DNA from: Streptomyces sp. AJS327
Lineage (GTDB): Bacteria > Actinomycetota > Actinomycetes > Streptomycetales > Streptomycetaceae
Assembly (NCBI RefSeq): GCF_013450295.1
Contig: NZ_SKBR01000004.1
Location: 62,001 to 126,000, forward strand
DNA: 64,000 nt
Direction of reading: 5' to 3'
The position numbers were made by a program, and so were the translations under genes. This document shows, one piece after another, positions 6,149 through 13,113 of this stretch; positions within the stretch are counted from its first letter, which is position 1, and each line of letters begins with the position of its first letter. The notes under the pieces are model-generated. The model made no database searches and had not been told where the DNA came from. It saw only the letters and a list, made by a program, of their open reading frames with translations.

Positions 6149-6455
6149 GAGTCAGCTCCTCGGTGCATTTCGTGTCGCCCGGACATGTCCGCCCCCTCGG
6201 CCCGGACGTGTCCGGGCCTGTGTCCGCGCAGGTCACCCCCCTCGCGGGTGTCTCCCGTACGGGTAAGTCCGGCTCGGTGTCCGGAGGCTGTCCGGCAGAT
6301 GTCCGAGGACGTCGGTGCCGTGTCCGGCGCGGAGCGCGGTGCAGCCCCCACCCGGCCGAGGCGAGCCCGAGGACGATGGGCGCCCACACGTCCCGCGACT
6401 CCACGACCGTGTTCACGGCGCTGCCGTACGCAAGGAACAGCTCGACCCAGATCAC
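5910..6455 (-). CDS. Membrane-anchored ORF running into the WhiB gene; 3' end uncertain
   Basis: The GTG at 6453-6455 overlaps the preceding stop (GTGA), supporting a real start. The N-terminus is hydrophobic (VIWVELFLAYGSAVNTVVES, then VWAPIVLGLASAGWGL), giving one or two membrane segments. A Pro/Asp/Thr-rich tract then coincides with the second TGTCCGG cluster and includes a TTA leucine codon, rare in this GC-rich window. The frame does not stop before the WhiB gene and would overlap nearly all of it, which is unlikely. The true end may be displaced by a frameshift in 6160-6330. The N-terminal third is the reliable part. Confidence 0.4.
   Translation of the reverse strand: MIWVELFLAYGSAVNTVVESRDVWAPIVLGLASAGWGLHRAPRRTRHRRPRTSAGQPPDTEPDLPVRETPARGVTCADTGPDTSGPRGRTCPGDTKCTEELTHGTTVPLRAGHPSPAAPLDGRRCLPGRPHRGVLPRRRGRRPRVDRRRVRQEGLRGLPGQVSVPHPRADVPRGLRGVGRP
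6186..6327 (+). repeat. Cluster of oriented TGTCCGG motifs (right cluster)
   Basis: TGTCCGG occurs at 6209, 6278, 6289 and 6321, with TGTCCGC or TGTCCGA variants at 6186, 6221 and 6300, all on the plus strand. The 6209 copy is part of the near palindrome CCCGGACGTGTCCGGG. The copies occupy all three codon phases of the overlapping frame. Same motif and orientation as at 1857-2088. Confidence 0.6.
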
Positions 6456-6691
6456 CCGGCATCACCGCCCTCCGGCAGGGCGTCGGCGTCGCGCCACCGC
6501 GTGACGGTCCGCTGGGCGACGCCCAGCCGCTCGGCGATGAACGCCGCCGAGAAGCCCTCGTCGGTCATCTCCCGGCACGCGTACCGCTGTTCCTCCTCGG
6601 TGAGGACCGGCGGGTCACCCCGGCCCGACTTGGCACGCTCGACCGCAATCAGGTCGATGCCGCGGTGCCACGTCGAGCCGGGGAACGTCAC
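6452..6691 (-). CDS. Small helix-turn-helix protein, 79 aa
   Basis: GTG at 6689-6691 overlapping the preceding stop. The C-terminal half is a clear helix-turn-helix (ACREMTDEGFSAAFIAERLG, VAQRTVTRWRDAD), resembling the sequence-reading part of transposase or terminase small-subunit helices. The N-terminus (HRGIDLIAVERAKSGRGDPP) probably packs against it. It is expected to bind DNA; target unknown. GTGA coupling to both neighbours shows it is part of the operon. Confidence 0.65.
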   Translation of the reverse strand: MTFPGSTWHRGIDLIAVERAKSGRGDPPVLTEEEQRYACREMTDEGFSAAFIAERLGVAQRTVTRWRDADALPEGGDAG

Positions 6692-6963
6692 GCGCTGCTC
6701 CTCTCGCGCAGCACCCGGTCGTGCAGGTGCGGGCCGGCCACGCAGGCGGGGAAGCCGCAGGAGGGCCGGACGTTGCCCTCGGGCTCACGGCCGTGGTGCC
6801 AGGCGAAGGACAGCCGGTACGCGGTGTGCACCTGGTTGGCCATGGCCAAGACCGGGGTACCGCGGGTGTTGGTGGTACCGGTCCAGTGCAGGTGCCCGCC
6901 GTCCAGGGCGACGGTCCGCTCGGCGAACGCGGCGCGCCATACGGCGTCGTCCGGGGCGCTCAC
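6688..6963 (-). CDS. HNH-like small phage protein, 91 aa
   Basis: The GTG at 6961-6963 overlaps the stop of the RuvC-like gene. The protein has LDGGHLHWTGTTNTRGTPVL, then a His-rich segment (SFAWHHGREPEG) and a C-terminal CGFPACVAGPHLHD. This order (WxG, R..FAWHHG, CG.PxCVxPxHL) is like the HNH endonuclease-related proteins of actinophages, in which the CxxxC..HL part holds zinc. Several catalytic residues cannot be assigned, so nuclease activity is only suggested. Confidence 0.55.
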   Translation of the reverse strand: MSAPDDAVWRAAFAERTVALDGGHLHWTGTTNTRGTPVLAMANQVHTAYRLSFAWHHGREPEGNVRPSCGFPACVAGPHLHDRVLRERSSA

Positions 6964-7529
6964 CGCTCGACCTCCGGCCAGCACACTTTCGCCAGGCGGT
7001 CGCGCTGCGCCTTCGGCAGCTCGATCGGCGGGATGCCGAGGTGATCACGCCCCGCGCACCACAGCCACCAGGCGTCGCAGCAGTTGTCGTCGGAGAACTC
7101 CAGCCCGGCGCGCTTGTACGCGGCCATCACCATCGCCGTCTTATCGCCGGAGCCCTTGCCGGTGGCGTACGCCTTCAGCGTCGCCGCCGTGATCAGCGCG
7201 TACGGCACTCCGGCCTCGATGAGCACCGACCGGACGACGCCGTGCACCATGGCGATGGCCTTCGCGGCGTGGCTGTTGCGGGGGATGTCCTCCAGCACCG
7301 CGAGCACCGGCGGGTGGCCGAGCCCGATGTGGTGGCCGCCGACCGCGAGCCGCGCGGCCTCGGCGATCTGGAGCAGACGGCGGTCACCGTCCGCGGTGCG
7401 GGTCTTCACCGTGGCGGTCGAACCGTCCCGGTAGCAGATGCCCGTCGCGGCCACGGACAAGTCGAAGGCGACGACCGCCAGCGGCGGTCCGGCGTCGAAC
7501 AGGGTCGGCTCGGGGGTGGGCAGCGTCAT
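6960..7529 (-). CDS. RuvC-fold nuclease (Holliday-junction resolvase-like)
   Basis: A 189-residue protein from an ATG that overlaps the upstream stop (ATGA). Strand 1 carries the first acidic residue (VVAFDLSVAATGICYRDG, D23), then LEDIP (E80) and a C-terminal SDDNCCDAWWLW (D148/D152). These four acidic positions match the RNase H/RuvC active site. GSGDKTAMVMAAYKRAG before the last motif is also RuvC-like. In phages such enzymes resolve branched DNA before packaging. With RecT and the YqaJ nuclease it completes a recombination module. Sequence specificity is unknown. Confidence 0.7.
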   Translation of the reverse strand: MTLPTPEPTLFDAGPPLAVVAFDLSVAATGICYRDGSTATVKTRTADGDRRLLQIAEAARLAVGGHHIGLGHPPVLAVLEDIPRNSHAAKAIAMVHGVVRSVLIEAGVPYALITAATLKAYATGKGSGDKTAMVMAAYKRAGLEFSDDNCCDAWWLWCAGRDHLGIPPIELPKAQRDRLAKVCWPEVER

Positions 7530-7750
7530 CGGCGTGCCCCCTGACCGGAGACGTGCAGCAGGAGCGCCGCGAGCACGGTGGCCGGCCACCACACCACGAG
7601 GAGCGCGCAGTACAGGCCGACGGCGACCGGACGGATGTGGAAGGCCATGCTCAGCCAGGGGTCCTGGCGGGCCTGCACGACGGTGGCAGCGGCTCCGAGC
7701 GGGATACCGACCGCCCACACGACCAGCACGATGACGGCGAGGGCGTTCAC
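7526..7750 (-). CDS. Small membrane protein with two predicted helices
   Basis: A 74-residue protein, GTG at 7748-7750 with GTGA overlap. Residues 3-27 (ALAVIVLVVWAVGIPLGAAA) and 41-67 (VAVGLYCALLVVWWPATVLA, then ALLLH) are strongly hydrophobic, with RQDPW between them. No holin-specific feature can be identified. It may be a membrane component of superinfection exclusion or just an uncharacterised early protein. Confidence 0.6.
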   Translation of the reverse strand: MNALAVIVLVVWAVGIPLGAAATVVQARQDPWLSMAFHIRPVAVGLYCALLVVWWPATVLAALLLHVSGQGARR

Positions 7751-8427
7751 TGCGACTCACCGTCCATCCAGCCCTTCGGGGGGCTCGGCGTGAGGGAGAA
7801 CCCGGTGAGCACCAGCCGGTCGGCGTCGGGTGCGTGGCAGTTCGCTTCGGCGGCCAGCCACTCGGGCAGCTCGTCGGCCGAGCGGCCGGTGTCGCTGGTG
7901 ACCTGGTCGAGGAGGACGGTCACCGGCTCCTCCGGCCGCCACGCGGCGACTTCGACCCGGGCCGTGCGCGCCTTCTTGTCGACGTCGACGACCCGGACCC
8001 CTGCGGTGGCGCGGTCGTCGTCCCGCGCGGCGAGGTACGTGCGGCCCAAGTCGGTGATGACCGGCCGCAGGTCGACCGTCAGCGTCGCCAGGCCCCGCAC
8101 CTTCAACTGGGCGAACAGATCGCTCGCGTCGATGTCCTGACCGCTTGCGAGGGCGGACAGCAGCGCCTCGGCCTCCAGGCCGATCGGCAGCTCGCGGGCG
8201 AGGCGCGTCACCCGCACCTGCCCGGCTCGCCAGGCCGCGGTGTGCCGGGTCGTCGCCGCCGAGCACGGGCAGCCATACACCGTGTCCTTGTGCTCGGCGG
8301 CCGTCAGGCCGACGCACTCCAGGAGGCTGGTGCGCCCGCGCTCGCACAGGTCGACCGTGCAGCACGCGCAGTCCGGGCAGTCCTTCTGCGGCGGCCGGAC
8401 GTACTCCGGCCCGAAGGGCTCATCCAT
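7747..8427 (-). CDS. Cys-rich hypothetical phage protein, 226 aa
   Basis: ATG at 8425-8427. The N-terminus is packed with cysteines (DCPDCACCTVDLCERG, later YGCPCSAATTRHTAAW), suggesting one or two zinc sites. The middle is mixed alpha/beta (LPIGLEAEALLSALASGQDI, RVVDVDKKARTARVEVAAW). The C-terminus has EWLAAEANCHAPDADRLVLT. Neighbours are DNA-metabolism genes, but I recognise no enzyme motif. Confidence 0.65.
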   Translation of the reverse strand: MDEPFGPEYVRPPQKDCPDCACCTVDLCERGRTSLLECVGLTAAEHKDTVYGCPCSAATTRHTAAWRAGQVRVTRLARELPIGLEAEALLSALASGQDIDASDLFAQLKVRGLATLTVDLRPVITDLGRTYLAARDDDRATAGVRVVDVDKKARTARVEVAAWRPEEPVTVLLDQVTSDTGRSADELPEWLAAEANCHAPDADRLVLTGFSLTPSPPKGWMDGESQ

Positions 8428-8674
8428 CGTCGATATCCCCTGCTGTCGTGGTGGTCTTGCACACCAGGCAGCGGCGCCGTCCGGCGTCGAGGGTGTGCGG
8501 GGTGTCCCGGCCCTCGGCCGGGCAGTACGCGCGCGGAGCCCCGGTGTGGAACCGAGCCGTCGGCGGGCCGACGCGGTGACGGCCCGGCGGCTTGCGCCAG
8601 GACCGGACGGCGGCCGTGACGGTCCCGCCGCCGACGGCGACGGCCAGCAGGCCCAGCAGGACGGGTTCGTTCAT
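8420..8674 (-). CDS. Membrane-anchored small zinc-motif protein, 84 aa
   Basis: ATG at 8672-8674 overlapping the DnaQ-like gene stop. Residues 4-22 (PVLLGLLAVAVGGGTVTAAV) form a signal-anchor-like helix. The rest is cytosolic in character with YCPAEGRDTPHT and RRCLVCK, which could form one metal site. It overlaps the next gene by 8 bp. Function unknown. Confidence 0.6.
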   Translation of the reverse strand: MNEPVLLGLLAVAVGGGTVTAAVRSWRKPPGRHRVGPPTARFHTGAPRAYCPAEGRDTPHTLDAGRRRCLVCKTTTTAGDIDDG

Positions 8675-9399
8675 GCCGGCCACACCTCCGGGCGCATCGC
8701 CGGGATCAGCGGCCAGCCGACGCGCACCGTGCGGGCGCGGTGCTCCTTGCCCGGGGTCGTGGCGAAGTGTTCGCGCAGGCTCTCCTGCTGCTCCACCGCC
8801 CACCGGGCCTGCTGCTCGTGCAGCTCGCTCAGCGACAGCCGCGCCAGTTCGTAGGTCCGGGAGACCACCGCGCGGGTGACCTGGCAGGCGGCGACCGCGT
8901 CAGCCGCGGAGTCGTGCGCGTCATCGAGCTGCACGCCGTAGTGCCGGGCGAGGGCGTCCAGCCGCCGCGCCCCGGGCCGGTACCGGTCGACGTGCTTGTC
9001 CAGCACTATCGGGTCCAGCACGACCGGCACCTGGCGGGCGAACAGCCCGCGCAGACCGTGCCGTTCGGCCTCGGCCTCCAGCATCGTGAGGTCGTACGGC
9101 GCGTTCATCACGACCAGCGGCCTCCCGGCCGCGACCAGGTCGGCGAGAACGTCGAGCACTTCGCTCACGACCAGGTGGGCGGGGCGGCCCGCTTCGCGGG
9201 CCGCCTCCGTGGTGAAGCCGTGCACGGCCGTCGCGCCGGGCGAGATCGGAATGTCCGGGTCGGCGATCCACTGCCGCACTGCGCCGGGCCGGCCGCCGCC
9301 GTCGGTGACGACGGCGGCCGTGACGATGCGGTCGTGCTCCGGGTCCGTGCCGGTGGTCTCGACATCGAACCCGCAGAACCCCTGCTCGTGCCAGGACAT
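8671..9399 (-). CDS. DnaQ-like 3'-5' exonuclease
   Basis: A 242-residue DEDDh-family nuclease. Exo I is FDVETTGTDPEHDRIVTAAV (D12, E14), Exo II is PLVVMNAPYDLTML (D103), and Exo III is LDDAHDSAADAVAA (H162, D167). This matches the proofreading epsilon subunit family. Phage copies trim 3' ends in replication or recombination. The start and the RecT stop overlap by one base (TGATG), so it is probably cotranslated with the recombinase. About 70 residues after Exo III are helical and not recognised. Confidence 0.88.
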   Translation of the reverse strand: MSWHEQGFCGFDVETTGTDPEHDRIVTAAVVTDGGGRPGAVRQWIADPDIPISPGATAVHGFTTEAAREAGRPAHLVVSEVLDVLADLVAAGRPLVVMNAPYDLTMLEAEAERHGLRGLFARQVPVVLDPIVLDKHVDRYRPGARRLDALARHYGVQLDDAHDSAADAVAACQVTRAVVSRTYELARLSLSELHEQQARWAVEQQESLREHFATTPGKEHRARTVRVGWPLIPAMRPEVWPA

Positions 9400-10394
9400 C
9401 AGCGGCGCCCCCGACCCTTACGACGGCGGGTCTTTCGGCTCGCGGGCCGCTTCGGCTGCGCTCGCTTCTTCGGCTGGGCTGCCCGTACGGGCTCCTGCGA
9501 GCCCTCGGCCGCCGCGTGGGCCGCGGTGGCGTCCGCGAGGGCCTGCGCGTCCTCGTCCGGGGCGTGGACGACCTGCACCTTCCCGGCGTCGCCTGCGTCG
9601 TCGGCCTTGGCGAGCTGCACCAGCTCCGTCGACATCGGCACGACCTTGTGCAGCCGCCGCAGCGCCGACTTCGCCCACATCGCGTCGAAGTCGGTGTGCC
9701 AGAAGGAGTCGCACCTGCCGGACTCCACGGCCCGCCGGTACGCCTGGCTGTACTCGTCGCGGATCTCCTCGGCGTCCTCCCGCGTGAGGATCACCACCTG
9801 GGAGCGGGCGCCCCCGGCGAGCCAGCAGAACGCGTACGCCAGGATCGGCTTGCCGCGCTGCTCCCGGGTGAGGGTCAGGCCCGGCTTGTGCGTGAAGTCG
9901 AGCGGCGGCGGCGCGCTCGGCTCGTAGTTCCACTCGTCCCCGGCGTGGATCATCCCGACGTGCACGGAACCGACCCGGCCGGACCGGTACATCAAGTCCA
10001 CGTAGCCCTGGTACATCGGCACGAAGCTGGCGAGCCTGCCCTCGCGCTTGATGACGGCGTGACGGCCGTCCGGCATCAGCCCGAACCGCGCGCACGCGAG
10101 GAGGGCTTGCAGCAGCGAGGCGGGGGTGCACGGCGCGAGGTCCGGCAGGGCCGACCGTACGGCCGCGAGGAACGCGCCCCGGTCGACGTGGCTGGGCAGG
10201 GCCTTGGTGAAGTGCTCGCCGTACCGCTCCAGCCAGGCCAGCACGGCGTCGGTCGTCGCACCGCCCTCGGCACGCTCAGCGGCGTGCAGCTCCTCCTCCG
10301 TGCCGTCCTCGACCGCGGCGGCCGGACGTACCTCCGTCCGCTTAGGCTCGTCGCTCGTCGCGGCGCGGACGCGGTCCTTCAGGGTGTTCGCCAC
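9399..10394 (-). CDS. recT: RecT-family single-strand annealing protein
   Basis: A 331-residue protein. The RecT core is clear: the N-terminal helix (LAWLERYGEHFTKALPSHVD), LLQALLACARFGLMPDGRHA, VPMYQGYVDLMYRSGRV, the strand-rich centre (GDEWNYEPSAPPPLDFTHKP) and the C-terminal DFDAMWAKSALRRLHKVVPM. RecT coats single-stranded DNA and anneals complementary strands after a partner exonuclease resects ends. The YqaJ gene directly upstream is that partner. The tail is Lys/Arg/Ala-rich. GTG start 1 bp after the upstream stop codon. Confidence 0.93.
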   Translation of the reverse strand: MANTLKDRVRAATSDEPKRTEVRPAAAVEDGTEEELHAAERAEGGATTDAVLAWLERYGEHFTKALPSHVDRGAFLAAVRSALPDLAPCTPASLLQALLACARFGLMPDGRHAVIKREGRLASFVPMYQGYVDLMYRSGRVGSVHVGMIHAGDEWNYEPSAPPPLDFTHKPGLTLTREQRGKPILAYAFCWLAGGARSQVVILTREDAEEIRDEYSQAYRRAVESGRCDSFWHTDFDAMWAKSALRRLHKVVPMSTELVQLAKADDAGDAGKVQVVHAPDEDAQALADATAAHAAAEGSQEPVRAAQPKKRAQPKRPASRKTRRRKGRGRR

Positions 10395-10395
10395 G

Positions 10396-11433
10396 TCACA
10401 CCCCCTTCGCGGGCACGTTGAGTACCCGGGCACGGAACTGGGCGAAGATCTCCGGCTTCTCGTCCTTCAGCCGGTCGGTGTCGATGGCCTCGACCAGGTG
10501 CGTGTACTCGGCCGCCAGCTCGGGGAGTGCCTCGCGGAACTTCTTCGGCGCGAAGGCGCCGTTCTGCTTCCACGTCCACGCCGGCTGCCCGTCGGCCTTG
10601 GCGATCTCGGCCTCACCGGTCAGGCGGCGCATCTCGTTCTCAACGGTGCGCAGCTCGTCGGCGATCGTCTTGACCCGCGCCTTCAGGTCGAAGCGGCGGG
10701 CGCGCAGCTCCTTCGCGGTGGCGACGTCGACTTCGGTGACCGCCTCCGGCTTGACCGACCACAGCCTGGCCAGCAGCTCGGTGGTGGCCTCCAGTCCGTC
10801 GGCCTCCGGGGGCACGCCGTCGACGACGTGCCGCTGGTACCACCGGCCGATCTTGTCGACGAGCCAGCCGGTCATCTCCTCGTCGCGCTCGACGAGGTGC
10901 CAGCGCAGCTTGTTGCCGCCGACGAGGGCGGCGACCCATCCGACGTCCCAGCCGCCGACGGCCATGTACCAGTGGCACTGGAGCGCCGGAGCGTCCGGGA
11001 CGCCGTCCTCCCAATCGGCGAACTGGTACTCGCTGCGGTTCTTGCACTCCAGCGGACCGGCGACCGCGCCGGTCGCCGAGTCCCACAGGCAGTAGCGGTC
11101 GACGTTGGCGAGCATCCACGCGTGCTCGTGGTGTACGAGCGTCCCCGGCGGAGTCGCGATGTCCACGCCGGATTTCTTCGAGAACAGCCGGGCGATGAAG
11201 TCCTCGATCTCCCGGCCGATCTCGGCGGACTCACTGTCGACGAAGTCGGGCCGGCCGTGCTTGGCCTCGTACACGTGGCGCGGGCCGCGGTACTTGTCCA
11301 GGCCGAGGATCGCGGCGACGTCCGAGCCGCCGATTCCCGCCCGGCGGGTGGCGTGCCACTCGGCTTCGGGCGCGTCGGCGGGCAGCAGCAGCCGCGCGGT
11401 TGGCGCCCCCGAGGGCGCGGTCATCGTGGTCAC
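10396..11433 (-). CDS. YqaJ-like viral recombinase (alkaline exonuclease)
   Basis: A 345-residue protein of the YqaJ/lambda-exonuclease group of PD-(D/E)XK nucleases. Visible motifs are GIGGSDVAAILGLDKYRGPR (N-terminal helix with the family GGSD/S), EIGREIEDFIARLF, the acidic residue in LANVDRY (D112), and LECKNRSEYQF (E129-x-K131), followed by LQCHWYMAVGGWDVGWVAAL. It degrades one strand of double-stranded ends to feed RecT. The C-terminal 130 residues include a coiled-coil-like helix pair. GTG start (GTGA overlap) with GGAAGGA upstream; an ATG three codons on is an alternative. Confidence 0.9.
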   Translation of the reverse strand: MTTMTAPSGAPTARLLLPADAPEAEWHATRRAGIGGSDVAAILGLDKYRGPRHVYEAKHGRPDFVDSESAEIGREIEDFIARLFSKKSGVDIATPPGTLVHHEHAWMLANVDRYCLWDSATGAVAGPLECKNRSEYQFADWEDGVPDAPALQCHWYMAVGGWDVGWVAALVGGNKLRWHLVERDEEMTGWLVDKIGRWYQRHVVDGVPPEADGLEATTELLARLWSVKPEAVTEVDVATAKELRARRFDLKARVKTIADELRTVENEMRRLTGEAEIAKADGQPAWTWKQNGAFAPKKFREALPELAAEYTHLVEAIDTDRLKDEKPEIFAQFRARVLNVPAKGV

Positions 11434-11681
11434 TTCGGGTCCTTCCGGCAGGAGTTGAGGCGGCGTGCGGCGGCCAGGGCCTCGATCTCGGCGGCGGTCC
11501 GAACCGGGTCGTCGACCGTCCACGCCGCCGACGCGATGTCCGATCCGGCGGTGAGGGCGGCGCTCACGCGGCCCAGGACGGTCTGGAACTTCACCGGGTC
11601 GTCGCTCTCGGCGATGCGCATCCACGCCACCTCGGCGGGCGTGCGCAGGTCGCGGGGCAGGTCACGCACGGGGCACCACAT
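11430..11681 (-). CDS. Small hypothetical phage protein, 83 aa
   Basis: ATG at 11679-11681 inside the end of the preceding gene, followed by a GTGA junction into the YqaJ gene. The sequence (PRDLRTPAEVAWMRIAESDD, PVKFQTVLGRVSAALTAGSD, RTAAEIEALAAARRLN) is helical and acidic. No family is recognised. Tight coupling ahead of the exonuclease suggests a recombination accessory protein, but this is inference from position only. Confidence 0.6.
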   Translation of the reverse strand: MWCPVRDLPRDLRTPAEVAWMRIAESDDPVKFQTVLGRVSAALTAGSDIASAAWTVDDPVRTAAEIEALAAARRLNSCRKDPK

Positions 11682-12519
11682 CCCGGCGGCACCGGCCGCA
11701 GCGCAGGGACACGAACTCGCTATCCCGGGCCTGGTAGTTGATGCGCCCGCCGTCGCAGTCGGTGCACGAGGCGCGGGCGGCGGCCAGGCCGACGAGGAAC
11801 TGGGCGGCGTCCCGGGCGGACATGCGGCCCGAGGTCGAGGTGCGTTCCTCCTCGACGCGGCGCGCGGCCTCGTCGTGTCCGGCGACGGCGAGCAGCAGCG
11901 CGGACCGGCGGGCGGTCAGGAACCGCTGCTTCTTCTCCAGCGCGCGCAGCAGAGCGACGGCCGCACCGAACTCCTCGTTCTCGTCCGAGGCTTCGTCGTC
12001 GAGCGCGAGCGTGGCGTCAGCGACGAAGCGGGCCAGCTCGCGGCCCTCGGCGAGCACGGCGGCGTACATGTCGGTGTGGCCGCAGCCGTTCTTCCACTTG
12101 TCGGCGACGTACCACTCGCCGTCTTCGGGGAAGCGGTACGGGACCGCGCTGCCGCGGGGGCCGCCGCAGCGCGGGCAGTCCGGCGACACGGTCACTGCGA
12201 CGATGCGGACGCCTTCGTAGCTGCGGCTCGTGCCCCGGTCGCACACCCGGTAGGTGACGGCGGGCGGGCGGGGCGCGGGCTTGGGGAGGCCGGCCGTGTA
12301 GCGGACCCACACGGCGGTGCCGTCGTCGTGCCGGGCGTCGTACGCCTCGTACGTGCCCGGCGGGTGGTAGGCGGGCATCCGCTCCGCGCGGGGGATGCGG
12401 CGGGCGGCGGACTGCCCGCCGTCGGCCGCCGGGTACACGGCCGCGAGGACCCAGTTGCCGCGCGCTGCGCGGGCGCGCCGTGCGATCTCGCTGTGCCTCG
12501 GTGCGATGCGGGCGGCCAT
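11662..12519 (-). CDS. Zinc-finger hypothetical phage protein, 285 aa
   Basis: ATG at 12517-12519. After a basic N-terminus comes a strand-rich segment, then CPRCGG at about residue 117 with GCGH near 147, and a C-terminal CTDCDGG with LRCGRC. These look like two separate zinc ribbons flanking a long helical region (AAVALLRALEKKQRFLTARR, DEAARRVEEERTSTS). The DnaJ-like CxxCxG pattern at the end is notable but isolated. It is the largest unassigned gene of the operon. Confidence 0.7.
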   Translation of the reverse strand: MAARIAPRHSEIARRARAARGNWVLAAVYPAADGGQSAARRIPRAERMPAYHPPGTYEAYDARHDDGTAVWVRYTAGLPKPAPRPPAVTYRVCDRGTSRSYEGVRIVAVTVSPDCPRCGGPRGSAVPYRFPEDGEWYVADKWKNGCGHTDMYAAVLAEGRELARFVADATLALDDEASDENEEFGAAVALLRALEKKQRFLTARRSALLLAVAGHDEAARRVEEERTSTSGRMSARDAAQFLVGLAAARASCTDCDGGRINYQARDSEFVSLRCGRCRRDVVPRA

Positions 12520-12719
12520 CAGCGGTCACCACCCGTCAGCACGCGGGCGTGCTCGCCGTGGAGCGCCGTCAGGCCGAGCCGGACGGTGCCGGTGGTGCGC
12601 CAGCCGCAGGCGCACAGCGCGAGCAGGTCACCGGTGCCGGGGCAGGTGTCGGCCGGGCTGTGCCCGCACAGCGTGCCGTCGTCGTGGCGCGGGATGACCG
12701 CGAGCGGGTGCGGCTTCAC
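12519..12719 (-). CDS. Small Cys/His protein, 66 aa
   Basis: GTG at 12717-12719 in a GTGA junction. CGHSPADTCPG and LCACGW give four cysteines plus histidine spaced for one zinc site, followed by a helix (RLGLTALHGEHARVLT). It resembles other small zinc-binding proteins in this operon but no family can be named. Confidence 0.65.
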   Translation of the reverse strand: MKPHPLAVIPRHDDGTLCGHSPADTCPGTGDLLALCACGWRTTGTVRLGLTALHGEHARVLTGGDR

Positions 12720-12946
12720 GACGCACCTCCGTCCCGGTGGTCAGGCGCGCTGCGCTGCCGGGGAAGGCTGAACAGAGGGCTGTTCGCGTGGAGTTGGGAC
12801 GGGTGCCGCATGGAGGCGCACCGAGCGCAGGTGCGGGGGTTGTGCGGCGCGTCCTTCGGGGGTGCCATCGAGGCGCGGCGAACGAGGATGATCGCCGGGA
12901 TCAGTACGGCTGCCGCGATCACGGCGGCGAGAACGAGCGGGTTCAT
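12716..12946 (-). CDS. Membrane-anchored small protein with CxxC, 76 aa
   Basis: The ATG at 12944-12946 has GGGAGG upstream, so the longer upstream frame is not used. Residues 2-25 (NPLVLAAVIAAAVLIPAIIL) form a membrane helix; the rest is soluble with RTCARCASMRHPS, a possible half zinc site. It is the second gene of the leftward operon, 167 bp after the XRE/excisionase gene, so a further promoter could lie in that gap. Confidence 0.6.
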   Translation of the reverse strand: MNPLVLAAVIAAAVLIPAIILVRRASMAPPKDAPHNPRTCARCASMRHPSQLHANSPLFSLPRQRSAPDHRDGGAS

Positions 12947-13113
12947 CGGTCGGTACCTCCCGTCGTGGGGAGTGCAGCGGCCGGGGCGGTCTTGTGGTCG
13001 CGGATACAGTGGTTGGAAGCCAAGGTGACCTCTGTCTCTCGTCTGTGAGGTGTGCTTGGTGACAGGGGCTGTCTGGACCACGCCCGGTCCGGGCGGCCCC
13101 TCTTGATGTGCTG

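Noticed and set aside
5018-7192. A 724-codon open frame on the plus strand through the element
   Set aside because: Arg/Pro/Ser-rich with poor codon bias, antisense to several well-supported overlapping genes including the WhiB-like one; typical GC-driven shadow.
10126-12771. An 881-codon plus-strand frame
   Set aside because: Antisense to RecT, YqaJ and zinc-protein genes that have clear motifs and coupled starts.
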